Shown here: in pieces, positions 8,242 to 17,643 of the stretch | Position numbering within the stretch: position 1 is the stretch's first letter | How the letters are laid out: every line of letters begins with the position of its first letter | Source of the DNA: Halovivax asiaticus JCM 14624 | Lineage (GTDB): Archaea; Halobacteriota; Halobacteria; Halobacteriales; Natrialbaceae | DNA: 64,000 nt | Assembly: GCF_000337515.1 (NCBI RefSeq) | Contig: NZ_AOIQ01000023.1 | Coordinates: 2,592 to 66,591 of the forward strand | Direction: 5' to 3' | Made by a program: the position numbers and the translations under genes | Notes under the pieces: generated by a model | The model's input: only the letters and a program-made list of their open reading frames with translations | Databases searched by the model: none | What the model was told of the DNA's origin: nothing

Positions 8242-9564
8242 ATGGGGCTGAGAGACGACCTGGAGCGATTCCGGGCGGTCGGCGAAGACCGCCGGGAGGA
8301 CCTCGCTGACTTCATTCAGTACGGCGACCTGGGCCACAGCGGCGCGGACGAGATCAACGTCCCGATCAAGATCGTCTCCCTGCCCGAGTTCGCGTACGAC
8401 CGTCGTGACAGAGGCGGTGTCGGCCAGGGTGACGGCGACACGCCCGACGTGGGGCAACCGGTCGGCCAGCCACAGCCCCAGCCTGGCGACGGTGACGAGG
8501 AGGGTGACCCCGGCGAGGAGGGCGGCGAACACGAGTATTACGAGATGGATCCGGAGGAGTTCGCCCAGGAACTCGACGAGGAACTCGGCCTCGACCTCGA
8601 CCCGAAAGGCAAGACGGTCGTCGAGGAACACGAGGGCCCCTTCACTGACCTCACTCGTTCCGGCCCGAACAGTACGCTCGACGTCGAACGCATGTTCCGT
8701 GAAGGGTTGAAACGGAAGGTCGCGATGGCGTTCGACGAGAATTTCGTTCGCGAAGTCTGCAAGGTCGAGGGGATCACGCCGCGCGAGGTCTTCGAGTGGG
8801 CCCGGGGCGAGCGGTTGCCCGTGTCGATGTCGTGGATCGAGCGCGCCCACGAGTCGGTCGCCGACGAGCGCGGGACGTGGGCCTCGATCGAGGAGGTCGA
8901 GGCGGGCGTCGATCGCCAGCCGGTCCAGCAACGGATCCGGCGCGACGGCATCGATCACGTGCCGCTCCGCCGCGACGACGAGCGGTATCGCCATCCGGAG
9001 ATCGTCGAGGAACGTGAGCGAAACGTCGTCGTGGTGAACATCCGCGACGTCTCCGGGTCGATGCGAGAGACCAAGCGCGAACTCGTCGAGCGCGTGTTCA
9101 CCCCGCTCGACTGGTATCTCACGGGCAAGTACGACACGGCGGAGTTCGTCTACATCGCCCACGACGCCGAGGCCTGGGCGGTCGAGCGCGAGGACTTCTT
9201 CGGCATCCGCTCGGGCGGCGGGACGAAGATCTCGAGCGCGTACGAGCTCGCCGCCGAACTGCTCGAGGCCTATCCCTGGAGCGACTGGAACCGCTACGTC
9301 TTCGCCGCTGGCGACTCGGAAAACTCCTCCAACGACACGTCGGAGCGGGTCATCCCGCTGATGGAGGAGATCCCGGCGAACCTTCACGCCTACGTCGAGA
9401 CGCAGCCGAGCGGCAACGCGATCAACGCGACCCACGCCGAAGAACTCGAGAAACACTTCGGACCGGACGACGAGGACGTCGCCGTCACGTACGTCAATTC
9501 GCCCGACGACGTCGCCGGTGCGATCTACGACATCCTCAGTACGGAGAGTGAGCCAGATGAGTAA
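8242..9564 (+). CDS. yeaH: DUF444/YeaH-type von Willebrand A protein
   Basis: 440 residues. The N-terminus ([21 protein letters not shown]) is followed by a Gly/Pro/Gln/Asp-rich linker around residues 60-100. The C-terminal half is a vWA domain with the MIDAS motif DVSGSM near residue 270, and contains [19 protein letters not shown], typical of the DUF444 (UPF0229) family. GGTGAGGTGA ends ten bases before the ATG and is a good Shine-Dalgarno sequence. In bacteria YeaH is co-transcribed with the PrkA orthologue YeaG and with SpoVR/YcgB under starvation and stress; here the same set is preserved. The molecular role is not established. Confidence 0.92.
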   Translation: MGLRDDLERFRAVGEDRREDLADFIQYGDLGHSGADEINVPIKIVSLPEFAYDRRDRGGVGQGDGDTPDVGQPVGQPQPQPGDGDEEGDPGEEGGEHEYYEMDPEEFAQELDEELGLDLDPKGKTVVEEHEGPFTDLTRSGPNSTLDVERMFREGLKRKVAMAFDENFVREVCKVEGITPREVFEWARGERLPVSMSWIERAHESVADERGTWASIEEVEAGVDRQPVQQRIRRDGIDHVPLRRDDERYRHPEIVEERERNVVVVNIRDVSGSMRETKRELVERVFTPLDWYLTGKYDTAEFVYIAHDAEAWAVEREDFFGIRSGGGTKISSAYELAAELLEAYPWSDWNRYVFAAGDSENSSNDTSERVIPLMEEIPANLHAYVETQPSGNAINATHAEELEKHFGPDDEDVAVTYVNSPDDVAGAIYDILSTESEPDE

Positions 9565-9593
9565 CAGTACACAGCCGCCTGGCGGTGAGTCCG

Positions 9594-11606
9594 ATGCGTG
9601 AGCCCGAGCACCGTCGCAAACGCGCGATCGCGACCGACCTCGAAGAGCCGGTTACGGCGGCCCGTAATCTCGCGGCAAAACTCGGGCTGGAACCGTATCC
9701 GGTCCGCTACTGGATCGTCGACCACGACGAGATGAACGAACTCATCGCCTACGGGGGCTTCCAGCGTCGCTATCCGCACTGGCGTTGGGGGATGCAGTAC
9801 GATCGCCAGCAAAAGCAGGACCGCTACACCGGTGCGCGGGCGTTCGAAATCGTCAACAACGACAATCCGTCGCACGCGTTCTTGCAGGAGTCGAACTCGT
9901 TGGCCGACCAGAAGGCGGTCATCACCCACGTCGAGGCCCACGCCGACTTCTTCGCGAACAACGATTGGTTCGGCCTGTTCACCGATCGGCGCTCCGACTC
10001 GGACGACGTCGACGCCGCGGCGATGCTCGAGCGCCACTCGCGGGCCATCGAGGCGTACATGGCCGATCCGGAGATCGACCGAAGCGACGTCGAGCGCTGG
10101 ATCGATCACGTACTCTCGCTGGAGGACACGATCGACCAGCACCGACCCTACCGCGGGCGCCTCGAACGGGACGTGGAGCCGCCGGATCTTGACGACGATC
10201 TGCAGGAGACGCTCGAAAATCTGGACCTCTCTTCGGAGGTAACCTCGGAGGTTTTCGACGACGAGTGGCTGGAAGCTCGGGCGGCAGACGATGGGGACGG
10301 TGACCCGTCGACGCCCGAGACGGACGTCCTCGGCTTCCTGCGCGAGTACGGCAAAGCCTACGATCCCGAGGAGGAACGCGCCGTCGAACTGACCGACTGG
10401 CAACGAGACATCCTCGAGATCCTCCGCGAAGAGGCCTACTACTTCGCGCCCCAGCAGATGACGAAGGTGATGAACGAGGGATGGGCCGCCCTCTGGGAGT
10501 CGCGTATGATGGCCGACGAGGCCTTCGCCGGCGACGACGAGGTGGTCGAGTACGCCGATCACATGGCGAGCGTTCTGGCCTCTCCCGGGTTGAATCCCTA
10601 CAGCCTGGGCCTCGCGCTCTGGCAGTACATCGAGAACGTGACCAATCGGCGGGAGGTCGTCGAACACCTGCTCCGCGTCGACGGCATCACGTGGCGGACG
10701 CTCACTGAAGATATCGACTTCGACGCCGTCCTCGACCGGCTCGAACCGCCCGCAGCGATCGATTCGATCGATTCTGCGTCGCTCTCGGCGCTCGAAACGG
10801 TCCCTGACGCGTGGGTCGATGCGGACGCACTCGAGGCAGCCCGAGCGGGTCGGATCGACGTCGACCGGTATCCGTGGCGTGTCCTCTCCTACGAGGGACT
10901 GGCCCGCAGGCACTACTCGCTCGTGAAACCCGCCAATCGGGGCGTCTTCGAACGAATCGGTCGCGACCGCCTCGAGGAGCTCGGTCGGTACATCTTCGAT
11001 TCGGATCGCTACGACTCCGTCGACGAGGCGGTCGCGGCCGTCGACTTCACGGCCGGCTGGGATCGCCTGTTCGACGTCCGCGAGAGTCACAACGACGTGA
11101 CGTTCCTGGACGAGTTTCTAACCGCGGAGTTCGTCCGCGAGAACGACTACTTCACCTACGAGTACTCCCAGGCGACCGGCCAGTTCCACGTCGCCAGCAC
11201 GGATCCCGAGGACGTCAAACGCAAACTCCTCTTGCAGTTCACCAACTTCGGCAAGCCCACGATTACCGTCGCGGACGGCAACTACGACAACGCCGGCGAG
11301 TTGCTGCTGGAACACGAGTACAACGGCATCGAGCTCGACTTCGAACAGGCCAAAGCCGTTCTCGAACGCGTGTTCGAACTCTGGGGGCGACCGGTGAACC
11401 TGCTGACGATCAGGAAGGAACTCGACGACCACGACGTCGAGGTGGCAAAACGCCGGAACCGGGAACCGACGCCCGACGAGCGCGGCGTCCGTCTTCGTCA
11501 CGACGGCACCGAGACGACGGTCGAACGCGTCGACTGGACCGCCGTCGAACACCTGGCCGCTGACGACGTCGATTACGACACGAAACCCGACGAGTGGCTC
11601 GCCTGA
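9594..11606 (+). CDS. spoVR: SpoVR family protein
   Basis: 670 residues from the ATG at 9594, placed six bases after a Shine-Dalgarno-like GGCGGTGA; a GTG at 9585 is in frame and would add three residues. Signature segments of SpoVR/YcgB are visible: HDEMNELIAYGGFQRRYPHW, FLQESNSLADQKAVITHVEA (residues ~100-120) and the central FAPQQMTKVMNEGWAALWES. SpoVR is needed for spore cortex formation in Bacillus, but the family is widespread in non-sporulating bacteria and archaea, always near PrkA and YeaH. It is the last gene of the cluster (29 bp after yeaH). A 14-codon frame ATG(9557)-TGA(9599) overlaps its start. Confidence 0.92.
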   Translation: MREPEHRRKRAIATDLEEPVTAARNLAAKLGLEPYPVRYWIVDHDEMNELIAYGGFQRRYPHWRWGMQYDRQQKQDRYTGARAFEIVNNDNPSHAFLQESNSLADQKAVITHVEAHADFFANNDWFGLFTDRRSDSDDVDAAAMLERHSRAIEAYMADPEIDRSDVERWIDHVLSLEDTIDQHRPYRGRLERDVEPPDLDDDLQETLENLDLSSEVTSEVFDDEWLEARAADDGDGDPSTPETDVLGFLREYGKAYDPEEERAVELTDWQRDILEILREEAYYFAPQQMTKVMNEGWAALWESRMMADEAFAGDDEVVEYADHMASVLASPGLNPYSLGLALWQYIENVTNRREVVEHLLRVDGITWRTLTEDIDFDAVLDRLEPPAAIDSIDSASLSALETVPDAWVDADALEAARAGRIDVDRYPWRVLSYEGLARRHYSLVKPANRGVFERIGRDRLEELGRYIFDSDRYDSVDEAVAAVDFTAGWDRLFDVRESHNDVTFLDEFLTAEFVRENDYFTYEYSQATGQFHVASTDPEDVKRKLLLQFTNFGKPTITVADGNYDNAGELLLEHEYNGIELDFEQAKAVLERVFELWGRPVNLLTIRKELDDHDVEVAKRRNREPTPDERGVRLRHDGTETTVERVDWTAVEHLAADDVDYDTKPDEWLA

Positions 11607-11696
11607 GCGATTTCCACGGCCACCGAACGGCGTCTCCATCGTGGACGCGACGGCACGTATTCGACCCGATCGCTGTCGTTCCGACCCCTGGTAGCG

Positions 11697-12242
11697 TCAC
11701 GATTCGCTTTCGTTGTCCGTTCGTTCGACGGGATTGTCCTGAAACTCGCTCAGTGCGTCACCGGTCGCGAACCTAATCTCGTCTACATCGTCTGCGCCGA
11801 GCGTGACGGCGAGCATCTCTTCGTCCGGATCGCTGATCTCGATCGACGTACTCGCTGTCGCGTCGTCCCCGACGGTCTGGGCTTCGTCGAGTTGCACGCG
11901 CACCTCGTACGTTCCCGGCCCGTCCCACACGTCCTCGAACACCTGGGTCTCCTCACTGGCCGCTGTCGACGTGTTCTCCGCGTCTGCCTGCGAATCGTTT
12001 CCGTCGTCTTCCGATGGCGGGGCGTCGAACGAGGCGTCGAGTACGTCCGTTCCGTCGGAACCGGTCACGACGATCGATCCTGTGACCCGTTCGGTCCTCC
12101 CGTTGAAGATGTTCACGTCCCCAAGCACTTTGTCGCCGATCCAGTCGACGAATGCCGTACAGCCGGCCAGCCCTGCGAGCGTCCCACTGCCGACGATTCC
12201 GAGCAGTTCTCGTCGCCGAACTCTTGCTCCGCATTCGTCCAT
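11697..12242 (-). CDS. Tat-type lipoprotein of unknown function
   Basis: 181 residues from the ATG at 12242. The signal reads RRRELLGIVGSG then a lipobox GLAGC (Cys about residue 25), consistent with Tat export and lipid anchoring on the outer membrane face, the common haloarchaeal arrangement. The mature part is acidic, with a Ser/Thr/Asp-rich stretch (DDGNDSQADAENTSTAASEE) and beta-strand-like segments such as GPGTYEVRVQLDEAQTVG, suggesting an Ig-like or beta-sandwich domain. No family is recognised. It is divergent from the SDR gene, with 96 bp shared upstream sequence. Confidence 0.75.
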   Translation of the reverse strand: MDECGARVRRRELLGIVGSGTLAGLAGCTAFVDWIGDKVLGDVNIFNGRTERVTGSIVVTGSDGTDVLDASFDAPPSEDDGNDSQADAENTSTAASEETQVFEDVWDGPGTYEVRVQLDEAQTVGDDATASTSIEISDPDEEMLAVTLGADDVDEIRFATGDALSEFQDNPVERTDNESES

Positions 12243-12338
12243 GGTATTAGAATATGCCCGTGGAGAAATGAATTTTTCCGTCACCGGTCGCATTCGCCAC
12301 CCGAGCATTGAACCAGTCCGGGAGTGTCAGGGGCCACC

Positions 12339-13070
12339 ATGCCACGAACGGCAACCTTTGCGTTCGACGAGACGGTGACGATCGTCACTGGAGCGACCGG
12401 CTCACTCGGCACGGCCGTCGCCGACCGGTTCGTGCGTGCGGGGTCGACGGTCTGTGGGGTCGACGTGGCCGAGCCCGACCCAGCCGATTCGGCTACGGAC
12501 GACGCTCCGTTCGCGGCGGCGGAGCGCGCCCACTTCTCCCAGGCCGATCTCACCGACGAATCCGACGTCGAGCGAGTTATTGCGGAGATCAGTGACGAGT
12601 ACGGTCGTATCGATCACGTGTTGAATATCGCCGGGACGTGGCGCGGCGGCCAGCCGATCGAGGCGACGAGCGTCGACGAGTTCGATCTCCTCATGGACGT
12701 CAATCTGAAAACGGCCTTCCTGACGAGTAAACATGCCTTACCCGCATTACAGGAGGCCGAAGGTGCTATCGTCAACGTGAGTTCGCGTTCGTCGCTCGAA
12801 GGGGGTGCGGGCGACGGCCCGTACCGCATCTCGAAGGCAGGTATTCGGCTTCTCACCGAGACCCTCGCCGCGGAGAATCGAGGGACCGTTCGTGCCAACT
12901 GCGTCATGCCGAGCGTGATCGACACGCCGATGAACCGTGAGATGATGCCCGACGCCGATCACAACTCGTGGGTCGATCCCGGAGAGATTGCGGACATCGT
13001 CGCGTTCCTCTGTAGTGACGCGGCGTCGGTGACGAGCGGTGCGGCGGTGCCGGTGTACGGCGAAGCGTGA
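12339..13070 (+). CDS. Short-chain dehydrogenase/reductase (SDR)
   Basis: 243 residues. The cofactor site is TGATGSLG (about residues 18-25), NIAG is the NNAG-like motif, and the catalytic triad is S..YxxxK as NVSSRSSLEGGAGDGPYRISK (about residues 150-170). It also has VIDTPMN near 200, normal for classical SDRs using NAD(P)H. The substrate cannot be read from sequence; 3-oxoacyl or hydroxy-acid dehydrogenase relatives are closest in style. The ATG at 12339 is used since the fold starts soon after; five more codons are open upstream. It lies 150 bp before livH, and the two may be functionally linked only by proximity. Confidence 0.85.
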   Translation: MPRTATFAFDETVTIVTGATGSLGTAVADRFVRAGSTVCGVDVAEPDPADSATDDAPFAAAERAHFSQADLTDESDVERVIAEISDEYGRIDHVLNIAGTWRGGQPIEATSVDEFDLLMDVNLKTAFLTSKHALPALQEAEGAIVNVSSRSSLEGGAGDGPYRISKAGIRLLTETLAAENRGTVRANCVMPSVIDTPMNREMMPDADHNSWVDPGEIADIVAFLCSDAASVTSGAAVPVYGEA

Positions 13071-13224
13071 ACCTCTCTATCAGTCTCGTTGACGGCCACG
13101 AGCACGCGTTCAGGACGTTCCAGGGTACCCGCCAAACAGTCACCGGTCACGGAACGTCAGAACCGCCAGCAGGCTGCGGGTAATCCGTTCGGTATGTTGG
13201 CTAGTAGCGTGAAGTATATTACCT

Positions 13225-14367
13225 ATGAGCAGAGAGTCGCTGACAGGCATGGGTGAGAATATCAGTGGAGGTCGGATTTCGGACAGCGCATCCGCTGTGC
13301 GAAACCGCCTTTCACCGACGTCAGGTGCTGACATTGTGGGGCTTTTCGTCGCCCTTCTCATGGTATTGCTGGTGCTCGATATCGTTCGCCGGTTGGTAAC
13401 CGGTGGCATCGCATACACAAAGCTTCTGGAGTACCTGTGGTGGGGGCTCCGGGATGCTATGTACATCGCACTCGCCGCAGTCGGTCTGTCGATGACCTAC
13501 AGCATCCTTCAATTCGCGAACTTTTCGCACGGTGATCTGATCACGACCGGTGCGTTCGGGGGCTGGGCCGCCGCCTATCTTGTCGGAGGGTGGGGGCTGG
13601 CCAGCGTCGGCGAACTCGTGTTGGTTCGTGCAACGTCGGGCGGTGTCTCACCGGGGCAGGTGGGACTACAGGTATTCGCGTCTCCGCTCGCGATCCTCAT
13701 CGGGATGGTGGTCGCCGGGGCGGTGACAGTCCTCGTTGCCCTCGCGATCGATCGGCTCGTGTACAAACGAATGCGGGATCAGGGCGGTATTTCGATGCTC
13801 ATCGCGAGCGTCGGTGTCGCACTCGCCCTTCGGTACTTCCTCGCCGTCATCTTCACGAACAGAAAGCGTGGCGTGACCGCGACCGCACCCGATGTTGGAC
13901 CGTTTACGGCACACGAGTTGACGCTCGTCATCATCGCGTTCGCCCTCATCGTCGGTTTGCACCTGCTGCTACAGCGCACGAAACTTGGAAAGTCCATGCG
14001 GGCGATGGCGGACAACAAGGATCTCGCGCTGATTACGGGCATTCCGACCGAACGCGTCATCACGGCAACCTGGATTATCGGTGCGGCGTTCGCCGGAATC
14101 TCCGGCTACCTCATCGTCCTCGATCGGGGATCGGTCTCCATCAACCTCGGCTGGTTCCTGCTGTTGTTGATATTCGCCGCAGTCATCCTCGGCGGCATCG
14201 GTTCCATCTACGGAGCCCTCGTGGGATCGCTCATCATCGGGATGACCGTGAACGTGTCGTTGATCTGGTTGCCGTCTGACCTTGCGAAAGTTTCCGCATT
14301 CATTCTCATGATTCTGATACTGGTATTCAAACCAAACGGCCTGCTCGGGGGGGTGGAGACGACATGA
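13225..14367 (+). CDS. livH: Branched-chain amino acid-type ABC transporter permease LivH
   Basis: 380 residues from ATG 13225, or 372 from ATG 13249. The LivH signature follows a short hydrophilic N-terminus: ALAAVGLSMTYSILQFANFS and HGDLITTGAF, then about eight membrane segments, and a cytoplasmic loop with LGKSMRAMADNKDLALITGI, the segment that contacts the ATPase. A TATA-like GTATATTA at 13213-13220 lies too close to 13225 for standard spacing but fits a start at 13249, so the shorter form may be real. It heads the livHMGF operon. The family imports Leu/Ile/Val, other amino acids, urea or short amides; the substrate is not determined by the sequence. Confidence 0.92.
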   Translation: MSRESLTGMGENISGGRISDSASAVRNRLSPTSGADIVGLFVALLMVLLVLDIVRRLVTGGIAYTKLLEYLWWGLRDAMYIALAAVGLSMTYSILQFANFSHGDLITTGAFGGWAAAYLVGGWGLASVGELVLVRATSGGVSPGQVGLQVFASPLAILIGMVVAGAVTVLVALAIDRLVYKRMRDQGGISMLIASVGVALALRYFLAVIFTNRKRGVTATAPDVGPFTAHELTLVIIAFALIVGLHLLLQRTKLGKSMRAMADNKDLALITGIPTERVITATWIIGAAFAGISGYLIVLDRGSVSINLGWFLLLLIFAAVILGGIGSIYGALVGSLIIGMTVNVSLIWLPSDLAKVSAFILMILILVFKPNGLLGGVETT

Positions 14368-15713
14368 GTACCGAAACTGTCGCCGACTCGGACGGCGAAG
14401 ACAACGCGCCGGCACCGATGGTTCGACCGAGCTGGTTCGCCGATATCGGTCGAATCGCCGCGGTCGTCGCCGTGACCTACGTGTTCTTCATGGGCCTCGG
14501 ACTTCTCGCCGGGTTGAACGTCAACTTCATCATGAGTTTCCTCCAGCGCATCACGTTCTACGGGGCCGTCTTCGCGATGGGCGCACTCGCCCTGAACCTG
14601 CACTGGGGCTACACCGGAATGTTCAACATCGGCGTGGTCGGCTTCATGGGCGTCGGCGTGTACGCGATGTCGTTCGTTACCGCCTCACCAGACGCGTCGC
14701 CGGCCGGTCTCGGCCTCCCCATTCCGGTCGGGATCCTCGTTGGCTTCCTGGCAGCGTGTCTCGCGGGGTTGGTGATCGCACTCCCTGCGCTTCGCGTTCG
14801 TGCGGATTACTTCGCGATCATTACCCTCGGGTTCTCCGAAATCATCCGGTTACTCGCGGTCTCGGGGTCGTTACGGACGTTACCAGGTGGCTACGGGACG
14901 GGCGGCGGGAGTGGTATCAGTGCCCCTCGAACCGACAGTGTCGTCTCGTGGCTGCAGTCGAAACCGGTCACCGGAGAGCTCACGGATGGCATTATCTGGG
15001 CGGGGGTCAACCTCGGCGGGGTTCCGGACTCCGTCATGGAGAACTACGTCTATACGGGCATCCTGATCGGGATCGTGATTCTGATCTTTTTGCTCCTGAC
15101 GCGGATCGCCTACTCGCCGTTCGGACGGGTACTGAAAGCGATTCGCGAGGACGAACTGGCCGCGAGATCCCTCGGGAAGCGGACGGACCGGGCGAAGGTC
15201 GTGGTGTTCGTCCTCGGCTGCGGGCTGATGGGTCTCGCTGGCATGCTATGGCTCGGTAAACGGACACTCGTCACCCCGAACCACATCAGACCGATCTGGA
15301 CGTTCTACATCTTCGTCGCACTGATCGTCGGTGGGGCTGGATCGAACACGGGCAGCGTTATCGGGGGCTTCGTCTTTGCAGCCTTCGTGTACGATGGTCC
15401 GGACTTCCTGAAGCGAGTCATCGAGTCCTTCTACGAAGTGCAATCACCGCCGACGATCGCCGATGCGTTCGTTTCGTCGAATCCGCTGGCAGTGATCGAC
15501 TACCTCGTCAATTCGATGGACGAAATAAAGTACATTATCCTCGGTCTGGTCCTGATTGTCCTGATGATCAAGCGACCGCAGGGACTGCTCGGCCACCGCA
15601 AGGAGATAGCCGCGGCAGTCGACCTCAGTCGACCCAGTACCCCCTCTGACGGAGCGAATTCCACGGATGAATCTGCGACGACTGGTTCAGCGGGAGGTGA
15701 GTCGGATGAGTAG
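14364..15713 (+). CDS. livM: Branched-chain amino acid-type ABC transporter permease LivM
   Basis: 449 residues, overlapping livH by four bases (ATGA). Typical LivM features are ALALNLHWGYTGMFNIG, LPALRVRADYFAIITLGFSE and YSPFGRVLKAIREDELAARS, the last being the ATPase-coupling loop. About ten membrane segments are present. The C-terminus carries an acidic Ser/Thr-rich tail of about 45 residues that is longer than in bacterial LivM. It is co-transcribed with livG and livF and forms the second half of the membrane channel. Confidence 0.92.
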   Translation: MSTETVADSDGEDNAPAPMVRPSWFADIGRIAAVVAVTYVFFMGLGLLAGLNVNFIMSFLQRITFYGAVFAMGALALNLHWGYTGMFNIGVVGFMGVGVYAMSFVTASPDASPAGLGLPIPVGILVGFLAACLAGLVIALPALRVRADYFAIITLGFSEIIRLLAVSGSLRTLPGGYGTGGGSGISAPRTDSVVSWLQSKPVTGELTDGIIWAGVNLGGVPDSVMENYVYTGILIGIVILIFLLLTRIAYSPFGRVLKAIREDELAARSLGKRTDRAKVVVFVLGCGLMGLAGMLWLGKRTLVTPNHIRPIWTFYIFVALIVGGAGSNTGSVIGGFVFAAFVYDGPDFLKRVIESFYEVQSPPTIADAFVSSNPLAVIDYLVNSMDEIKYIILGLVLIVLMIKRPQGLLGHRKEIAAAVDLSRPSTPSDGANSTDESATTGSAGGESDE

Positions 15714-16560
15714 CGCCGACTCCCCCGACCTGGAATCGCAGCGTGACGATGCGGAATCGGTGGACGAGGACGCATCGGCCCGGTCGGTCGACGATGCGGT
15801 TCTGGAAGTGTCGAACCTCCACAAGCGCTTCGGCGGAATCGTCGCGGTCGACGATACGAGTTTCTCCGTCGAACGGGGGTCGATCACCGGATTGATCGGT
15901 CCGAACGGGGCCGGTAAATCGACCACGTTCAACTGCATCACTGGGGTCTACGAACCGGAAGACGGATCGGTGACGTTCGATGGAACGGATATCACCGGCT
16001 GGGAACCCCATCAGGTTGCGAATCAGGGACTCGTTCGCACGTTCCAGATCGCACGCGAATTCCCGGAGATGACCGTCCTCGAGAACATGATGCTCGCCCC
16101 GAAGGACCAACTGGGTGAACACCTCTGGCGGTCGGTTCTTCCCGGTGCGCGCGGTGGTGTCGTCGAGCAGGAACGAGAACTCAGAGACCAAGCCTGGGAG
16201 ACGCTCGAGTTCTTCGAGATCGATCACCTCGCCGAAGAGTACGCGATGAACCTCTCTGGCGGCCAGCGGAAACTCCTCGACCTGGCACGCGCACTCCAGA
16301 CGGATCCGGAGATGCTCATGCTCGACGAACCGATGGCCGGCGTCAACCCGACGCTCGAAGAGAAGATCCTGGATCGGATCCACGCCCTTCGCGAGGACGG
16401 TTACACCTTCCTCATCGTCGAACACGATATGGACCTGATTATGGAACACTGCGAACACGTGATCGTGATGCATCAAGGGGGTGTCCTCGACGAGGGGACG
16501 CCAGAAGTGATTCAGTCGAACGAACAGGTTATCGAGGCGTACCTCGGAGGTGAGGTCTAA
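15706..16560 (+). CDS. livG: ABC transporter ATPase LivG
   Basis: 284 residues. The ATG at 15706 is set by a perfect GGAGGTGA at 15692-15699; the longer upstream frame lies inside livM. Walker A is GPNGAGKS (about residues 65-72), the ABC signature is LSGGQRK, Walker B is LMLDEPMAG and the switch histidine is IVEHDMD. The C-terminus HQGGVLDEGTPEVI is diagnostic for LivG. The first ~30 residues are an acidic haloarchaeal extension. It energises the LivHM channel together with LivF and starts eight bases before the livM stop. Confidence 0.95.
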   Translation: MSSADSPDLESQRDDAESVDEDASARSVDDAVLEVSNLHKRFGGIVAVDDTSFSVERGSITGLIGPNGAGKSTTFNCITGVYEPEDGSVTFDGTDITGWEPHQVANQGLVRTFQIAREFPEMTVLENMMLAPKDQLGEHLWRSVLPGARGGVVEQERELRDQAWETLEFFEIDHLAEEYAMNLSGGQRKLLDLARALQTDPEMLMLDEPMAGVNPTLEEKILDRIHALREDGYTFLIVEHDMDLIMEHCEHVIVMHQGGVLDEGTPEVIQSNEQVIEAYLGGEV

Positions 16561-17264
16561 TGACGCTACTCGATGTGGCCAACCTCGACTCCGGCTACGG
16601 CGACCTGCAGATCATCAACGGCGTCGACATGCAAGTTGGGGACGGGGAGTACGTCACCATCGTCGGCCCGAACGGCGCAGGAAAGTCGACCGTCATGAAG
16701 TCGGTCTTCGGCCTCACCACCTACATGGGTGGCTCGATCGAATTCAAGGGTACCGAGATCAGCGGCTATCGCCCGGAAGAGATCATTTCGACCGGTATCG
16801 GGTACGTCCCACAGAGCGACAACGTCTTCCCCTCGATGTCGGTGATGGAGAACCTGGAGATGGGCGCGTACATCTTGGACGAGGTTCCACAGGAACGGAT
16901 CGATCGGATCTTCGACCGGTTCCCGATCCTGGAGGAACGCCGCCAGCAAAACGCCGGTGACCTGAGCGGTGGTCAGCAGCAGATGCTCGCGATGGGTCGG
17001 GCTCTCATGCTCGATCCCGATCTCCTCTTGCTCGACGAACCGAGCGCGGGCCTCGCGCCCGATCTCGTCCAGGACATGTTCGACCGAATCGATCGCATCA
17101 ACGACGATGGAACGGGCGTTCTACTGGTCGAACAGAACGCGAAAGAGGCGTTGCGTCGGTGTAATCGCGGCTACGTCCTCGTACAGGGGCAAAACCGCTA
17201 CGAAGACACCGGAGACGCGTTACTCGCGGACGAACAGGTCCGAAAGGACTTCCTCGGCGGATAA
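16560..17264 (+). CDS. livF: ABC transporter ATPase LivF
   Basis: 234 residues, the standard LivF length. The start overlaps the livG stop by one base (TAATG) and follows GGAGGTGA at 16545-16552. Walker A GPNGAGKS (about residue 36), signature LSGGQQQ, Walker B LLLDEPSAGLAP and the LivF-specific VLLVEQNAKEALR are all present. It is the last gene of the operon. The substrate-binding protein is not downstream in the same direction but lies convergently at 17644-18885. Confidence 0.95.
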   Translation: MTLLDVANLDSGYGDLQIINGVDMQVGDGEYVTIVGPNGAGKSTVMKSVFGLTTYMGGSIEFKGTEISGYRPEEIISTGIGYVPQSDNVFPSMSVMENLEMGAYILDEVPQERIDRIFDRFPILEERRQQNAGDLSGGQQQMLAMGRALMLDPDLLLLDEPSAGLAPDLVQDMFDRIDRINDDGTGVLLVEQNAKEALRRCNRGYVLVQGQNRYEDTGDALLADEQVRKDFLGG

Positions 17265-17643
17265 CGCGCCGCGCCCGGTTTTCTGGGAGCAAGCAGACAC
17301 CGAGACGACGTAATGGAACGGCGCACCCGTAATTCCGGCGTGTGTCGTCACGGATGGTGTGTCCTTACGTGTGGGACCATGATTTCGTGCCCGTCTACCT
17401 GAGGCGGACACGCTCGCCGAGCGGCCGGGCGGTGTGTTCGCGATACATGAGTGTGGTATACAGACCCAATAGTCGCTGGGCCGAACTGTCTGGACGCAAC
17501 GTTGTCGGTCACCCGTCGCGACCGTGGTTCCGTGGCGCTACTCGTGGAGTGATGCTCTCGGTCTCGTCCGATCGATCGAACGTAAGCGTTTGTGTCGACA
17601 GTCGATCACGACACCGCGAAAAGTAGTCGGGTTGCAGCCGGCG
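17265..17643. other. Intergenic region between convergent livF and livJ-like genes
   Basis: 379 bp with no gene that I can support. Open frames here are Arg/Ser-rich with no haloarchaeal acidic bias and no recognisable domain. Because both flanking genes read into it, it should hold two transcription terminators, but I see no strong T-run. Confidence 0.5.

Noticed and set aside
17342-17626. 94-codon frame between livF and livJ-like genes
   Set aside because: Arg/Ser/Val-rich with no haloarchaeal bias, no ribosome site and no recognisable domain.
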